Origin: an uncultured beta proteobacterium
GTDB lineage: Bacteria; Pseudomonadota; Gammaproteobacteria; Burkholderiales; Burkholderiaceae_C
Assembly: GCA_903928325.1 (NCBI GenBank)
Contig: CAIYQF010000470.1
Location: forward strand, 1 to 9,070
DNA length: 9,070 bases
Reading direction: 5' to 3'
Positions 1 to 7,119 of this stretch are shown in pieces. The position numbers and the translations under genes are program-made. The notes beneath the pieces are model-generated. The model saw only the letters and a list, made by a program, of their open reading frames with translations, made no database searches and was not told where the DNA came from. Position 1 is the stretch's first letter. Each line of letters starts with the position of its first letter.

Positions 1-1915
1 AGGACATGTCCATCATGTCAAAAATAATTTTCTTCAGCAGGTTTTTCGATCCATATGACTCTTGGATCATGTCGCGCTGGCGCAGCTTGGTATACAGCGA
101 GTTGTCGCTGCGCAGGCCAGTTATCACCTCGTCGAGCGCCAGTACGTTGTTTTGCAGGTCCATGAACTCTTGCACTTGCGAGGACAGCTTGTGCGCCGAG
201 ATCAGCCCGGTCTTGTTCTTGGCCAGGGCCACGGACTCGTCAGAATCCACCAGCCGGCGCACCGTCACCAGCGTCAAGATTTGGCGGTTGTAGTCCAGGT
301 TAATCGACTTTTTAAAGAAGTACTGCAACACCGGAATATCTTCCAAGAGGGGCACGCCGCTGCTCACCAAATCTTTTTCACGCTCCACCAGGCCATTCAA
401 GATAAAAGTCTGGCCGTATTTGACCAAAGCGGTTCCGTTGACGGCATTGCGGGTTTGCGTGAGTGACACGTCGGGGTTGGGCGAATCTTCAAGAAAGGAG
501 CGGCTGGCTCGGATCGACAACATCACCTGGTCGTCCGGCAAGAACGTGGGCGTCACGGCCAGCGCAATACCGACCGCCTTGTCCACCAGCGTGGCCGAGT
601 TGGCCCCAGCGATCTTGATCGAGTAGGTCGCACCACTAAAAAACACCGAGGGCAGACGGTCAATGGCCGCCAAGGTGGGGCGGGCGATGACTTCGTTTTT
701 GGTGTACAGCGAGTTGGCGATGTTGAGCGAATACTGCAAAAAGCCACTGCCCAGGCCATCGGCCATGTTGAAGATATTGGTGGCGCCTTGGGTGACGCTT
801 CCGTCAATGCCGTTGGAGAGTGTTTTGGCCATGGAAAGGCCGTCAAGCAGGTTCACTCCGTAGCTCTTTTGCACCGTCTCTTCGGTGCGGATCATGGTGA
901 CCTCGATCATGGCCACGGGCGGGGTTTCACCGTCACAGGGCGCGGGGAGTGTGGGAGCGGTGAAATTTTCTTCGCTGGCCGGTAAGGCCAATGCGGGGTT
1001 GATAGAGATGGCGTCCTTCTCCAGCACCGGGCCGGGACGGCTGTCGCAGCGGAACCAGTTTTTACGTTGCTCTGACGGGGCGGCGTCGGCCTTTTTGTCG
1101 TCGGCGGCGTCTTTGCTGTCACTCTTGGCCGGCTCGGGGCTGGCGTCGGCCAGCAGGATCACGTCATTGCTTTTGCCCTTGGTGTAGGCGGTTTTCATGG
1201 CCAGGAGCTGGTCCACGCGGCTGCCCACGTAGCGCGACTCTTGTTTGTTGACCTCTAGCGCAGCGTACTGGGCCAGCATGTCGGCGGCCACTTTGGGCTG
1301 CTTGGCCAAGGCGGCATGAAAGGCCTTGATGCGGTACAGGCGGGCATCGGGCCAATGCAAGTCGTCCAACTGGGCTGCAGCCCAGACCGAGGTGTCGCTG
1401 TCACCCGAGAGTAGGGAAGCCTGCGCCAGCGCGTACAAGGCCTCTTGGGGCGCTTTGGGCTTGGCGTCTACCGCCAGGGCAAACGCCTTTTTGGCTGCGC
1501 CGTAGTTTTTGGCGCCCATGTACAGGCGGCCCAACTGGAGGTGGGCGATGTCCAGGGTGGAGTCCAGGTTGATGGCGGTGCGGTAGCCCACTTCGGCCAG
1601 GGCAAAGCTATCGGCGTCACCCTTTTCATACTTGAGTTGGTAGGTCAGCGCATTGAAGAAGTGCATGGGCGCGCTCTTGATGTCAAATTTGAGCCCCGAG
1701 TTAAAGACTTTTTGCGCCTTGTCGAGCTCGCCGCTTTGCAGGTAGTCCGCGCCGGTGCGCAGCAGGGTCTGGCTGCGGGTCAGCGCCACGTCGTCGGAGA
1801 CGGCGGGCTCGTTGCCATTGCGGGCCGATTTGCCGGGCATCAGGGAGCATCCGGCCAATGCGCAGGTGATGAGCAAGGCGCTCAGGGTGGTAAGTCGATA
1901 GCGGGGCGTGGTCAT
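1..1915 (-). CDS. TPR-containing lipoprotein secretin (type II/III secretion or pilus outer-membrane channel), 3' end outside window
   Basis: The reading frame opens at ATG 1915 and stays open to base 1, giving 638 codons without a stop, so the C-terminus lies outside the window. A lipoprotein signal peptide ends in the lipobox LAGC (Cys23). Residues about 45-235 are helical and TPR-like (for example LRTGADYLQSGELDKAQKVF). Residues about 258-285 form an Asp/Lys/Ala-rich linker. Residues about 335-555 form the secretin beta-domain, with the family signature VPLLEDIPVLQYFFKKS at 521-537. At least 80 mostly polar, helix-prone residues follow it. Secretins form multimeric outer-membrane channels for type II/III secretion or type IV/Tad pili; which system this one serves cannot be told. 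The usual N0-N3 domains are not recognisable and TPRs occupy their place. A GGAAG lies about 11 bases before the ATG. The divergent intergenic region carries an FNR-type dyad. The secretin assignment is firm; the system is not. Confidence 0.9.
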   Translation of the reverse strand, partial: MTTPRYRLTTLSALLITCALAGCSLMPGKSARNGNEPAVSDDVALTRSQTLLRTGADYLQSGELDKAQKVFNSGLKFDIKSAPMHFFNALTYQLKYEKGDADSFALAEVGYRTAINLDSTLDIAHLQLGRLYMGAKNYGAAKKAFALAVDAKPKAPQEALYALAQASLLSGDSDTSVWAAAQLDDLHWPDARLYRIKAFHAALAKQPKVAADMLAQYAALEVNKQESRYVGSRVDQLLAMKTAYTKGKSNDVILLADASPEPAKSDSKDAADDKKADAAPSEQRKNWFRCDSRPGPVLEKDAISINPALALPASEENFTAPTLPAPCDGETPPVAMIEVTMIRTEETVQKSYGVNLLDGLSMAKTLSNGIDGSVTQGATNIFNMADGLGSGFLQYSLNIANSLYTKNEVIARPTLAAIDRLPSVFFSGATYSIKIAGANSATLVDKAVGIALAVTPTFLPDDQVMLSIRASRSFLEDSPNPDVSLTQTRNAVNGTALVKYGQTFILNGLVEREKDLVSSGVPLLEDIPVLQYFFKKSINLDYNRQILTLVTVRRLVDSDESVALAKNKTGLISAHKLSSQVQEFMDLQNNVLALDEVITGLRSDNSLYTKLRQRDMIQESYGSKNLLKKIIFDMMDMS

Positions 1916-2205
1916 GGTAGGGGTGGCTTCCAACGAATGTTTATGGCTATGTCCTCGCGCACGCCCGTTTGCAGGCAGGGCCTGCGCCGGACAAGACGGT
2001 CGGGTTCTTCGGTACAGCGCCTTGATCTGCATCAAACGCGGGCTGAACTTACCAGCCGCACCGCTGCCATTTCCCACAATGTCTCAGCGTTTTGACGCGC
2101 CAGCCCCCGCACGGAGCGTGCGTTCGACCCTGCATGCGGCGTCAAATTAAACAAATATCGCAAAATACCCCATCGAATAAACCATTTTTATCAAAAATCC
2201 GGGCC
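1916..2205. other. Divergent intergenic region between the secretin and HK1 genes
   Basis: These 290 bases separate the divergent secretin and sensor-kinase genes and hold no convincing gene. They contain the FNR-type dyad at 2022-2035, a short perfect inverted repeat GCACG-GAG-CGTGC at 2109-2121, and an AT-rich stretch at about 2147-2195 just before the kinase start. The AT-rich stretch probably includes the kinase promoter, but I cannot fix convincing -35/-10 boxes. Open frames crossing the region lack protein-like composition. Confidence 0.6.
2022..2035. promoter_or_regulatory. FNR/ANR/DNR-type binding site (perfect dyad)
   Basis: The sequence TTGATCTGCATCAA matches the FNR/ANR consensus TTGAT-N4-ATCAA at all ten defined positions. 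Its centre (2028.5) lies about 113 bases upstream of the secretin ATG and about 177 bases upstream of the kinase ATG, so it could act on either gene. FNR-family regulators respond to oxygen limitation or nitric oxide. Position and consensus are seen directly; occupancy and target gene are inference. Confidence 0.6.
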
Positions 2206-4074
2206 ATGTACCGCCGCCTTTTTTTGCTCTTGCTGCTGTTCTACCAGGCGTGTACGTGGGCTGAGGGCTTCACGGTTGCGCGCTCGTACGTCCACGACGA
2301 AGAAAACGCCCTCACCGTCAACGCGATGGGCCACATCGCCTGGACCCCCTATGGGGGCGACCTTCGGCTGGGGTATACACCAGGCACCACCTGGGTGCGC
2401 GTGGACATTACACCAAGCGAATCGGCAAGTGGCCTGCCAGCAGCCGCAGTCCACACCCCCTTGGTGATGCGCGTGGGCCCATACTCTCTGGACCACCTGA
2501 ACCTCTACCAACGCATCGACGGCCAATGGACCGTATCGACCGCAGGCGACCGCAACCGGCGCGCGCCAGGTACCTGCCTGGACGATATGCACTGCTTTGT
2601 GCTCCATGCCACAGGCGAAGCGCCCGAGACGGTGTACCTGAAAGTTCAAACCGAGGGCATCCGGCTCATTGAAATGAACATTGCGCCGCAAGACATGCTG
2701 GCCACGGAGGTAGCCACGCGCATCAGCCGCATCAGCACGGCCATTACCCTGGCAAATGGGCTGCTGGCATTGGGGATATTTTTCTTTTTTTTGCACCGCA
2801 CCGTGTTGCTGCAGGCGTACTGCTGGTTTCAGGCGTCGGTGGTGCTGTCCATGTACGCCAGCGCCGGGCGAGCGGCCCAGTTCCTAACCGACATGGCGCC
2901 GCAGACCCTGGACGATATGGCGAACTTTATTCAGCTTTTTCGGGTCGCCACCACGGTTCTTTTGGGCTGGGCCGTCCTGGCCAAATATGGGCCGGCCAAG
3001 GGGTACCAACGCGCCGTTGCGGGGCTCTTGCTTGTGTCGGGTGTGTGTTGCGCCCTGGTTGCTGGAGGGCATACGCGCGCTGCCCTGGTGCTTAATTTGG
3101 TGTTGTTTTCGGCCAACCCCGTGGTGCAATTGTTTGGTGTGTACACGGCAAAAATAGACCTGCACCGCCTCAAACCCACCCTGTTCATCGGCTACGGTGC
3201 GTATGCCCTGGTATTGGCAGTCGCATTGCTTTCGGTGTTTGGCTTTGTCAACCTGCATTCGGCCGATGGCGTGCTGCAGCGCTTTGAGGACTGGCGACTC
3301 AACGGCGTGTGGATCGGCATGTTTGTGCTGTGGGTGGTGGTGAGTGAACAGGCGGGCCGAAAACTGCAGGAACTGCGGGAAGTGCAGGCCTTGCGCCTGG
3401 AGTCGGTGCGGGCCAAGGCCCAGAGCGATATCTTGCAAGAACGCACCATGCTGATCGACATGCTGACCCACGAGCTCAAAACCCCGCTGGGAACGATCAA
3501 ATTTGCACTGGCGTCGCTGCAAAGGGACACGGGCGCGCACCCGCACGCCCAGCAACGCATACGCAATATCGACAGCTCGGTCAACCGAATGAACCAGATG
3601 ATTGAGCGCGTGGCCTCGTCCATCAAGGTGGAGCGCGATGACATTGCCCTCGCGGTCGAAGCGGTTGCGCTATTGCCCCTGGTGACCGAAATCACCGAAG
3701 AACTTGCGCACGGTGGGCGCTTTGCGGTGGATGTGGATCCGTCCCTGGTGGTCCACACGCACCGCGATACGTTGGCTATGGTGTTGGAAAACCTGGTGGG
3801 CAATGCGCTGAAATACGCCAGCCACGACCTGGTTTTCATCACAGCCGTCGGACGCGTGCTGGAAGTGAGAAACCAGGTAAACGAAGAAAACAGGCCCGAT
3901 GCATCGCGCCTGTTTGAACGCTACTACCGCCACCCCGCGGTGAGTGGCCAACCTGGCTTGGGCCTTGGCTTGAGCTTGGTGCGCGCGGCATGCGCCCAAC
4001 TGGGCGCCGCAGTGCAGTACCGCCAAAATGGGAACTGGGCCATCTTTGAACTAACCATGCCCCACCGCCCATGA
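2206..4074 (+). CDS. 7TMR-DISM sensor histidine kinase (HK1)
   Basis: This 622-residue membrane sensor kinase begins at ATG 2206, chosen because it gives a compact signal peptide (MYRRLFLLLLLFYQACTWA, cut near Ala19). A TTG at 2092 or ATG at 2134 would add an implausible leader. Residues about 25-165 resemble the periplasmic 7TMR-DISM extracellular domain (LRLGYTPGTTWVRVDI). Residues about 175-380 hold seven hydrophobic segments. A coiled linker of about 380-410 leads to the HisKA H-box MLTHELKTPLG with phospho-acceptor His422. The ATPase domain has the N-box ENLVGNA (Asn529, Asn533) and glycine-rich GLGLGL at 584-589. The usual DxGxG G1 box is replaced by VRNQVNEENRPDASRLFERYYR-type sequence, a variant worth testing. 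The protein should autophosphorylate and pass phosphate to a response regulator. Its stop overlaps the start of a truncated regulator by ATGA, showing the ancestral HK-RR operon. The ligand is unknown. Confidence 0.92.
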   Translation: MYRRLFLLLLLFYQACTWAEGFTVARSYVHDEENALTVNAMGHIAWTPYGGDLRLGYTPGTTWVRVDITPSESASGLPAAAVHTPLVMRVGPYSLDHLNLYQRIDGQWTVSTAGDRNRRAPGTCLDDMHCFVLHATGEAPETVYLKVQTEGIRLIEMNIAPQDMLATEVATRISRISTAITLANGLLALGIFFFFLHRTVLLQAYCWFQASVVLSMYASAGRAAQFLTDMAPQTLDDMANFIQLFRVATTVLLGWAVLAKYGPAKGYQRAVAGLLLVSGVCCALVAGGHTRAALVLNLVLFSANPVVQLFGVYTAKIDLHRLKPTLFIGYGAYALVLAVALLSVFGFVNLHSADGVLQRFEDWRLNGVWIGMFVLWVVVSEQAGRKLQELREVQALRLESVRAKAQSDILQERTMLIDMLTHELKTPLGTIKFALASLQRDTGAHPHAQQRIRNIDSSVNRMNQMIERVASSIKVERDDIALAVEAVALLPLVTEITEELAHGGRFAVDVDPSLVVHTHRDTLAMVLENLVGNALKYASHDLVFITAVGRVLEVRNQVNEENRPDASRLFERYYRHPAVSGQPGLGLGLSLVRAACAQLGAAVQYRQNGNWAIFELTMPHRP

Positions 4075-4190
4075 GCGCCCAGGTGGTAGCCTTGGTGGAG
4101 AACGACCAGTGGCTGCGCCAGGAGCTGGCGATCTATCTGCACGCCCATGCTAAGGCAACTCCACAATGGCCATGGGAATCTGCTCGGTGA
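4071..4190 (+). pseudogene. Truncated response regulator remnant (RR1'), first ~27 codons of a receiver domain
   Basis: The ATG at 4071 overlaps the HK1 stop (ATGA), the typical coupling of a cognate regulator. Codons 6-27 (bases 4086-4151) encode the first beta-strand and helix of a receiver domain, including the acidic-pocket segment VENDQWLRQEL. They match 13 of 22 residues, ungapped, of complete RR2 residues 14-35 (VEDDALLRQEI there). After HAHA the similarity stops abruptly, and the frame runs on through 12 unrelated codons to TGA at 4188-4190. No phospho-acceptor Asp, switch Thr, Lys or DNA-binding domain remains, so it cannot be a working regulator. The break coincides with the TAG (4150-4152) of the opposite-strand 193-residue gene, so this marks the left edge of the intervening block. 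A functional 39-residue peptide is possible but unlikely. Confidence 0.8.
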
Positions 4191-4731
4191 GCCAGAACTT
4201 GTCCTGGGGCAAGCGCACCACGATGGGGTACAGGGCCGCAGGCAACTGCAACTGGGTCCGGTTAATGGGTGTCTTAGCCTGCACCTGCGCCAGCACGCGC
4301 ACCGGATCGAGGTGCGAGGAGGCGCTTGGCGGCATATTAAGAAGCAGCAGGCTGGCCTTGAAGGAGTCACGCAGCGCCTGCTTGTCGGGCAATTGCCACC
4401 GGTTGATATTGGCCTTGGCACCCGACGGCAACGTGAAATAGGCCTTGGCAGTCAGTGCAGCGCTGGCCTTGGCGAGTTCCTTATCAAGCGCGGGGTCGGG
4501 CAGGTCGGCATAGCTTTGCAGGAACGCAGGGTACATTAGCTGCGGCGCGAGCAATTGGTGCAATACCTGGGGCAGGTTCAGGGAGAAGGCCAATAGCACG
4601 CTGGTGGCGGATTCGCGTTTGAGCTCTACGGCGTTGTAGTGCGCCACGGCCTGGGCCTGGACGGTATTGAAACAGGAAGAAATTAGGGCGACTGCAAGCC
4701 ATGCAGCCGCCTTATAGAAAATATTCAGCAC
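4150..4731 (-). CDS. Secreted protein of unknown function, similar to the periplasmic N-terminal domain of HupE/UreJ proteins
   Basis: This 193-residue protein starts at GTG 4731, 11 bases after the YHYH gene stop, so the two are probably one operon; no good Shine-Dalgarno is visible. A signal peptide is cut near VQA-QA (residue 26), after which the mature protein begins AVAHYN. There are no membrane segments. I do not recognise a named family. However, its order of motifs parallels the N-terminal domain of the HupE/UreJ protein at 7928-9070. Both have an AH near the mature N-terminus and then LLAFSL (VFVAFSV in HupE). Next comes DLPDPALDK-ELAKASAALTA against DNADGVLDRAEIQAHQAALVA, which is 9 identities in 20 with one gap. 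The EF-hand-like acidic residues are only partly kept (Asp76, Asp79, Asp83, Glu85). It may be a soluble partner or stand-alone version of that domain. Its TAG stop sits exactly where the RR1' similarity ends, so its C-terminus could have been set or shortened by the rearrangement. Confidence 0.75.
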   Translation of the reverse strand: MLNIFYKAAAWLAVALISSCFNTVQAQAVAHYNAVELKRESATSVLLAFSLNLPQVLHQLLAPQLMYPAFLQSYADLPDPALDKELAKASAALTAKAYFTLPSGAKANINRWQLPDKQALRDSFKASLLLLNMPPSASSHLDPVRVLAQVQAKTPINRTQLQLPAALYPIVVRLPQDKFWLTEQIPMAIVELP

Positions 4732-4742
4732 AGGAACCGGTG

Positions 4743-6893
4743 TCAGGGCGACACCGTGCCGCCCATGTATTTGTTGGTGGTAAGACTGTTAACCGTGCGA
4801 CTTCTGAAGTAAGGAATCGTGTCAATTTTTCCAATATAGGCACCCTTCATCAGCACGTGCATGGTGCTTTTGTACGAAGTGGACAAACCGTCCGGTTGGT
4901 AATCCGCCACCGTATGCGCATGGTAGTGGTAACCAATACTGTCGTGGTTATGGCCTCCAAATGAGTCCAATGTTCCATAACCCAACATCGCACTGTCCGT
5001 GGTGCTGCGGTATTGGGCAAAAAGTGCAATGCCGTCGTAGCCAAAGCCAATGACAGGCGGATGCGTTTTGCCAGAATAATCTTCGTCGTTGTACAAACCC
5101 AACCCTTGCCCTGACTGGTAACCGTCCGCGTGGCAGTGCGGGCCGCCGCCGCCTTGCCCTACGTGGCAACCACTGGCAGACAACTCACCCCGCAAGTGAG
5201 AAGGAACCAAGGTGTTGTTAAACGTGGGGAACATCACCGAGCCGTCAATCAGCAAGCCGTTATCGGCAATGTCGGCGTAGGTATACACATTTTTTGTCAA
5301 CACCGTTGTGCCATTCGACCCAGAAGCATCACTCCACAAATTGGTAGTCAATGTGGCATTGTCTGTAACGTCGCTCACTTGCCCATAATTTCGCATCGGA
5401 ATCATGGTGATGTATTTTTCTAGATTCGAGAACCGGGTAACTGATGTTCCGCAGGTTCCAGAACACGGTGGACTGGGCACGTCTTTGAGGCCATTTGGCG
5501 AGGCCTGGTTGCCATAATTGACCACGACCATGAAGGGATGGTAGACCCCGGAAGCGTCCATTTCGTTGGTGAAATACACATAAGGTACGAGATTTTGACC
5601 AGGCGTACCGTCAGAGATGGCGTCACTCACCAGCGTGTTGGCCAGTAAAGCGTCGCGAAACGCCGTATACAAGGCCGGCGCGTAGCGCAACGTGCCACTG
5701 TTGCTTTCAACCGCCGTCTTTATCAGTGCCAAACGTGCCGTGGCATTGACCTTGGTCGTCGCGTTGGTTCCAGTGGCTGAGACCTGGTTGCTGTAAGTGG
5801 ACTTGACACCGGCGGCGATTTGCGCCTCGTATGCAGCAGTCGTTGAAACCTTGTTGACGAAGGCCGCGGCCCCTTCACTGACAAAGCTGGTCACCATCGG
5901 GTCCATGAAGGTCGGGATTCCCAGATTGAGCGGCGTGGCATACAGGTACAAGGCGGTACCGGTCGAAGCCAGCGAATAAGCTCCACCGGAGTAACTCACG
6001 TACTTGTCGGCGTATGTGCTTGCCAAGGTGTAGCTTGCAACATAGGTGCTCGAGTCATAGCTGTAGATGTAACGACTTTGGGCCTTCAACAAATGCGTGC
6101 TCGTATCGTAGGAAAAAGTGACAAAGCCGTATGTCGTGGCCGCTTTGCCAAAATTATTTCTGAACTTCAGTTTGGAAGAATCGGTCGAATCCACGTCGAC
6201 GGAGTTATTGGGGTGCAAATGGGAGTCAAGCCGGTAGTAGCCGCTGCCGCTGGGATACTCCACCAACTGAATCGTCTTGGTCAAGTAATCGCTATAGGTC
6301 GCTGTCGATGCAAGGGTTCCCGATGTGACCGCATATCCAGTGGATGCGCTGTAAGCGTCACCAATGGACAGATAGGTAGACGAAGTGCTTGGCGTATTGG
6401 AGCCAGAGACCATGTAGCGCGCGCGGTTGGTTACGGTGCCCGTGGCGGTCATCGTAGCGCTTGGGGTAAAGGTCTTGGTAATGGCGGAGGCGAAGTTGGC
6501 TGGCGTTGAATAGCCCACCACTGGCGTTACGCTCACCGACCCGGACGCAGCCCCCGTGCCCACGCTGTTGGTCGCGGTGACCGTGCAGGCATAAACCGAA
6601 CCATTGGTCAGGCCCGTGACGGTAACAGGGCTGCTGGACGCCGTGCCTGTGACGGCGGTCAACACCCCCGCCACACAAGAAGCCGTGTACCCCGTGATGC
6701 TCGCGCCCCCGTTGGAAGCCGGCGCGGCAAACGCAATGCTGGCCTGGCCGCTACCGGCCGTCGCCGCGCCAATCGTGGGCGCGCCGGGAACTGTATTTGA
6801 CGTCGTTGTTGTACTTCCCCCGCCACCGCCGCCACAAGCGGCCAACACACAAAGGCTGAGCGTGGTGAACGCGATTCGGAAAAAGTACTTCAT
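4743..6893 (-). CDS. FN3- and YHYH-domain lipoprotein
   Basis: This 716-residue protein is read from ATG 6893. That start gives a clean lipoprotein signal MKYFFRIAFTTLSLCVLAAC with lipobox LAAC (Cys20), followed by a glycine/threonine linker. An earlier in-frame ATG at 6992 would bury this signal. Residues about 36-124 form one fibronectin type III domain (SNGGASITGY, GLTNGSVYACTVTATN). The middle, about 130-500, is Ser/Thr/Tyr-rich and unrecognised. The C-terminus carries the YHYH domain: THPPVIGFGYDGIALF near 610-625, GGHNHD near 646-651 and YHYH at 655-658. Just before it lies CHVGQGGGGPHCHADG near 576-591. The clustered His and Cys (576, 577, 586-588, 611, 648, 650, 656, 658, 660) suggest metal binding, but YHYH domains have no settled role that I know. 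It should sit lipid-anchored on the envelope. Several sampled stretches are about 43-53% GC, against 67-73% in sampled neighbouring genes, which hints at acquisition. The 193-residue gene follows in the same operon. Confidence 0.85.
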   Translation of the reverse strand: MKYFFRIAFTTLSLCVLAACGGGGGGSTTTTSNTVPGAPTIGAATAGSGQASIAFAAPASNGGASITGYTASCVAGVLTAVTGTASSSPVTVTGLTNGSVYACTVTATNSVGTGAASGSVSVTPVVGYSTPANFASAITKTFTPSATMTATGTVTNRARYMVSGSNTPSTSSTYLSIGDAYSASTGYAVTSGTLASTATYSDYLTKTIQLVEYPSGSGYYRLDSHLHPNNSVDVDSTDSSKLKFRNNFGKAATTYGFVTFSYDTSTHLLKAQSRYIYSYDSSTYVASYTLASTYADKYVSYSGGAYSLASTGTALYLYATPLNLGIPTFMDPMVTSFVSEGAAAFVNKVSTTAAYEAQIAAGVKSTYSNQVSATGTNATTKVNATARLALIKTAVESNSGTLRYAPALYTAFRDALLANTLVSDAISDGTPGQNLVPYVYFTNEMDASGVYHPFMVVVNYGNQASPNGLKDVPSPPCSGTCGTSVTRFSNLEKYITMIPMRNYGQVSDVTDNATLTTNLWSDASGSNGTTVLTKNVYTYADIADNGLLIDGSVMFPTFNNTLVPSHLRGELSASGCHVGQGGGGPHCHADGYQSGQGLGLYNDEDYSGKTHPPVIGFGYDGIALFAQYRSTTDSAMLGYGTLDSFGGHNHDSIGYHYHAHTVADYQPDGLSTSYKSTMHVLMKGAYIGKIDTIPYFRSRTVNSLTTNKYMGGTVSP

Positions 6894-6978
6894 AGCCAGA
6901 ATTGCTTTGTTTGTATTTGCGTGACCCGGGCTGGGTATTTCTTGCCCAAAAAAGGGGCTTTCAGCAAAATAAAAGCGA

Positions 6979-6997
6979 ATCATAGATTTCATCTATG
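6979..6997 (-). promoter_or_regulatory. Candidate promoter -10 box overlapped by a 17-bp perfect dyad upstream of the YHYH operon
   Basis: CATAGAT-TTC-ATCTATG at 6981-6997 is a perfect inverted repeat with 7-base arms and a 3-base centre. On the minus strand its downstream arm overlaps TATGAT (6984-6979), one mismatch from the sigma-70 -10 consensus. A T-rich GTTTTT lies about 16 bases upstream as a weak -35. Transcription would begin near 6972, leaving a leader of about 80 bases before the YHYH ATG. A regulator bound to the dyad would block this promoter. The dyad is seen directly; its operator role is inference. Confidence 0.35.
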
Positions 6998-7119
6998 GGG
7001 AAAAACACACAGAAACCCATAACTTTCAAATGCCTTGCGCCGGAGCCCAGCACCGACTGGCCTCCACGCGCCCAAGGCAGCCCGCCTGCGCTGACTTGAA
7101 CACAAGCACCGCCACCACG

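Larger units (their letters stand above)
4150..7119 (-). other. Intervening two-gene block splitting a two-component locus
   Basis: This block lies between the point where RR1' similarity stops (about 4150) and the point where the kinase-tail remnant begins (about 7120; an upstream limit near 7090 is possible). It holds two genes, both opposite to the surrounding HK/RR genes, plus the promoter region of the YHYH operon. No transposase, integrase, terminal inverted repeat or short target duplication was found, so I do not call it an insertion sequence. The larger gene is poorer in GC than the flanks. The boundaries rest on hand alignment of the two HK/RR junctions. Confidence 0.6.

Noticed and set aside
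1445..2095. 216-codon plus-strand open frame
   Set aside because: It lies antisense within the secretin gene, reads as low-quality protein and crosses the intergenic region; the secretin frame has clear motifs.
2092..2205. Upstream in-frame TTG (2092) or ATG (2134) as the HK1 start
   Set aside because: Both would put 24-38 unneeded residues before a complete signal peptide that begins at ATG 2206.
2191..2796. 201-codon minus-strand open frame opposite HK1
   Set aside because: It is a shadow of the signal peptide and sensor domain of HK1, with His/Gln/Arg-rich composition and no motif.
2884..3555. 223-codon minus-strand open frame opposite the HK1 membrane region
   Set aside because: Composition is typical of an antisense shadow; the plus-strand frame encodes membrane segments and the H-box.
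6944..6961. Hairpin-like GCCC-AAAAAA-GGGGC as a terminator
   Set aside because: The stem is only four base pairs and it lies inside the upstream region of the YHYH gene, where a terminator makes little sense.
6894..6992. In-frame ATG at 6992 as the YHYH gene start
   Set aside because: It would add 33 residues before an otherwise perfect lipoprotein signal; the stretch also holds the candidate promoter.
4150..7119. The YHYH block as an insertion sequence or transposon
   Set aside because: There is no transposase or integrase, and no terminal inverted repeats or short target duplications were found at the junctions.
7021..7119. Further kinase remnant upstream of the HK2' tail
   Set aside because: Only a short ACADL/ACAQL match needing a four-codon gap was seen, with no glycine-rich box, so it is too weak to annotate.
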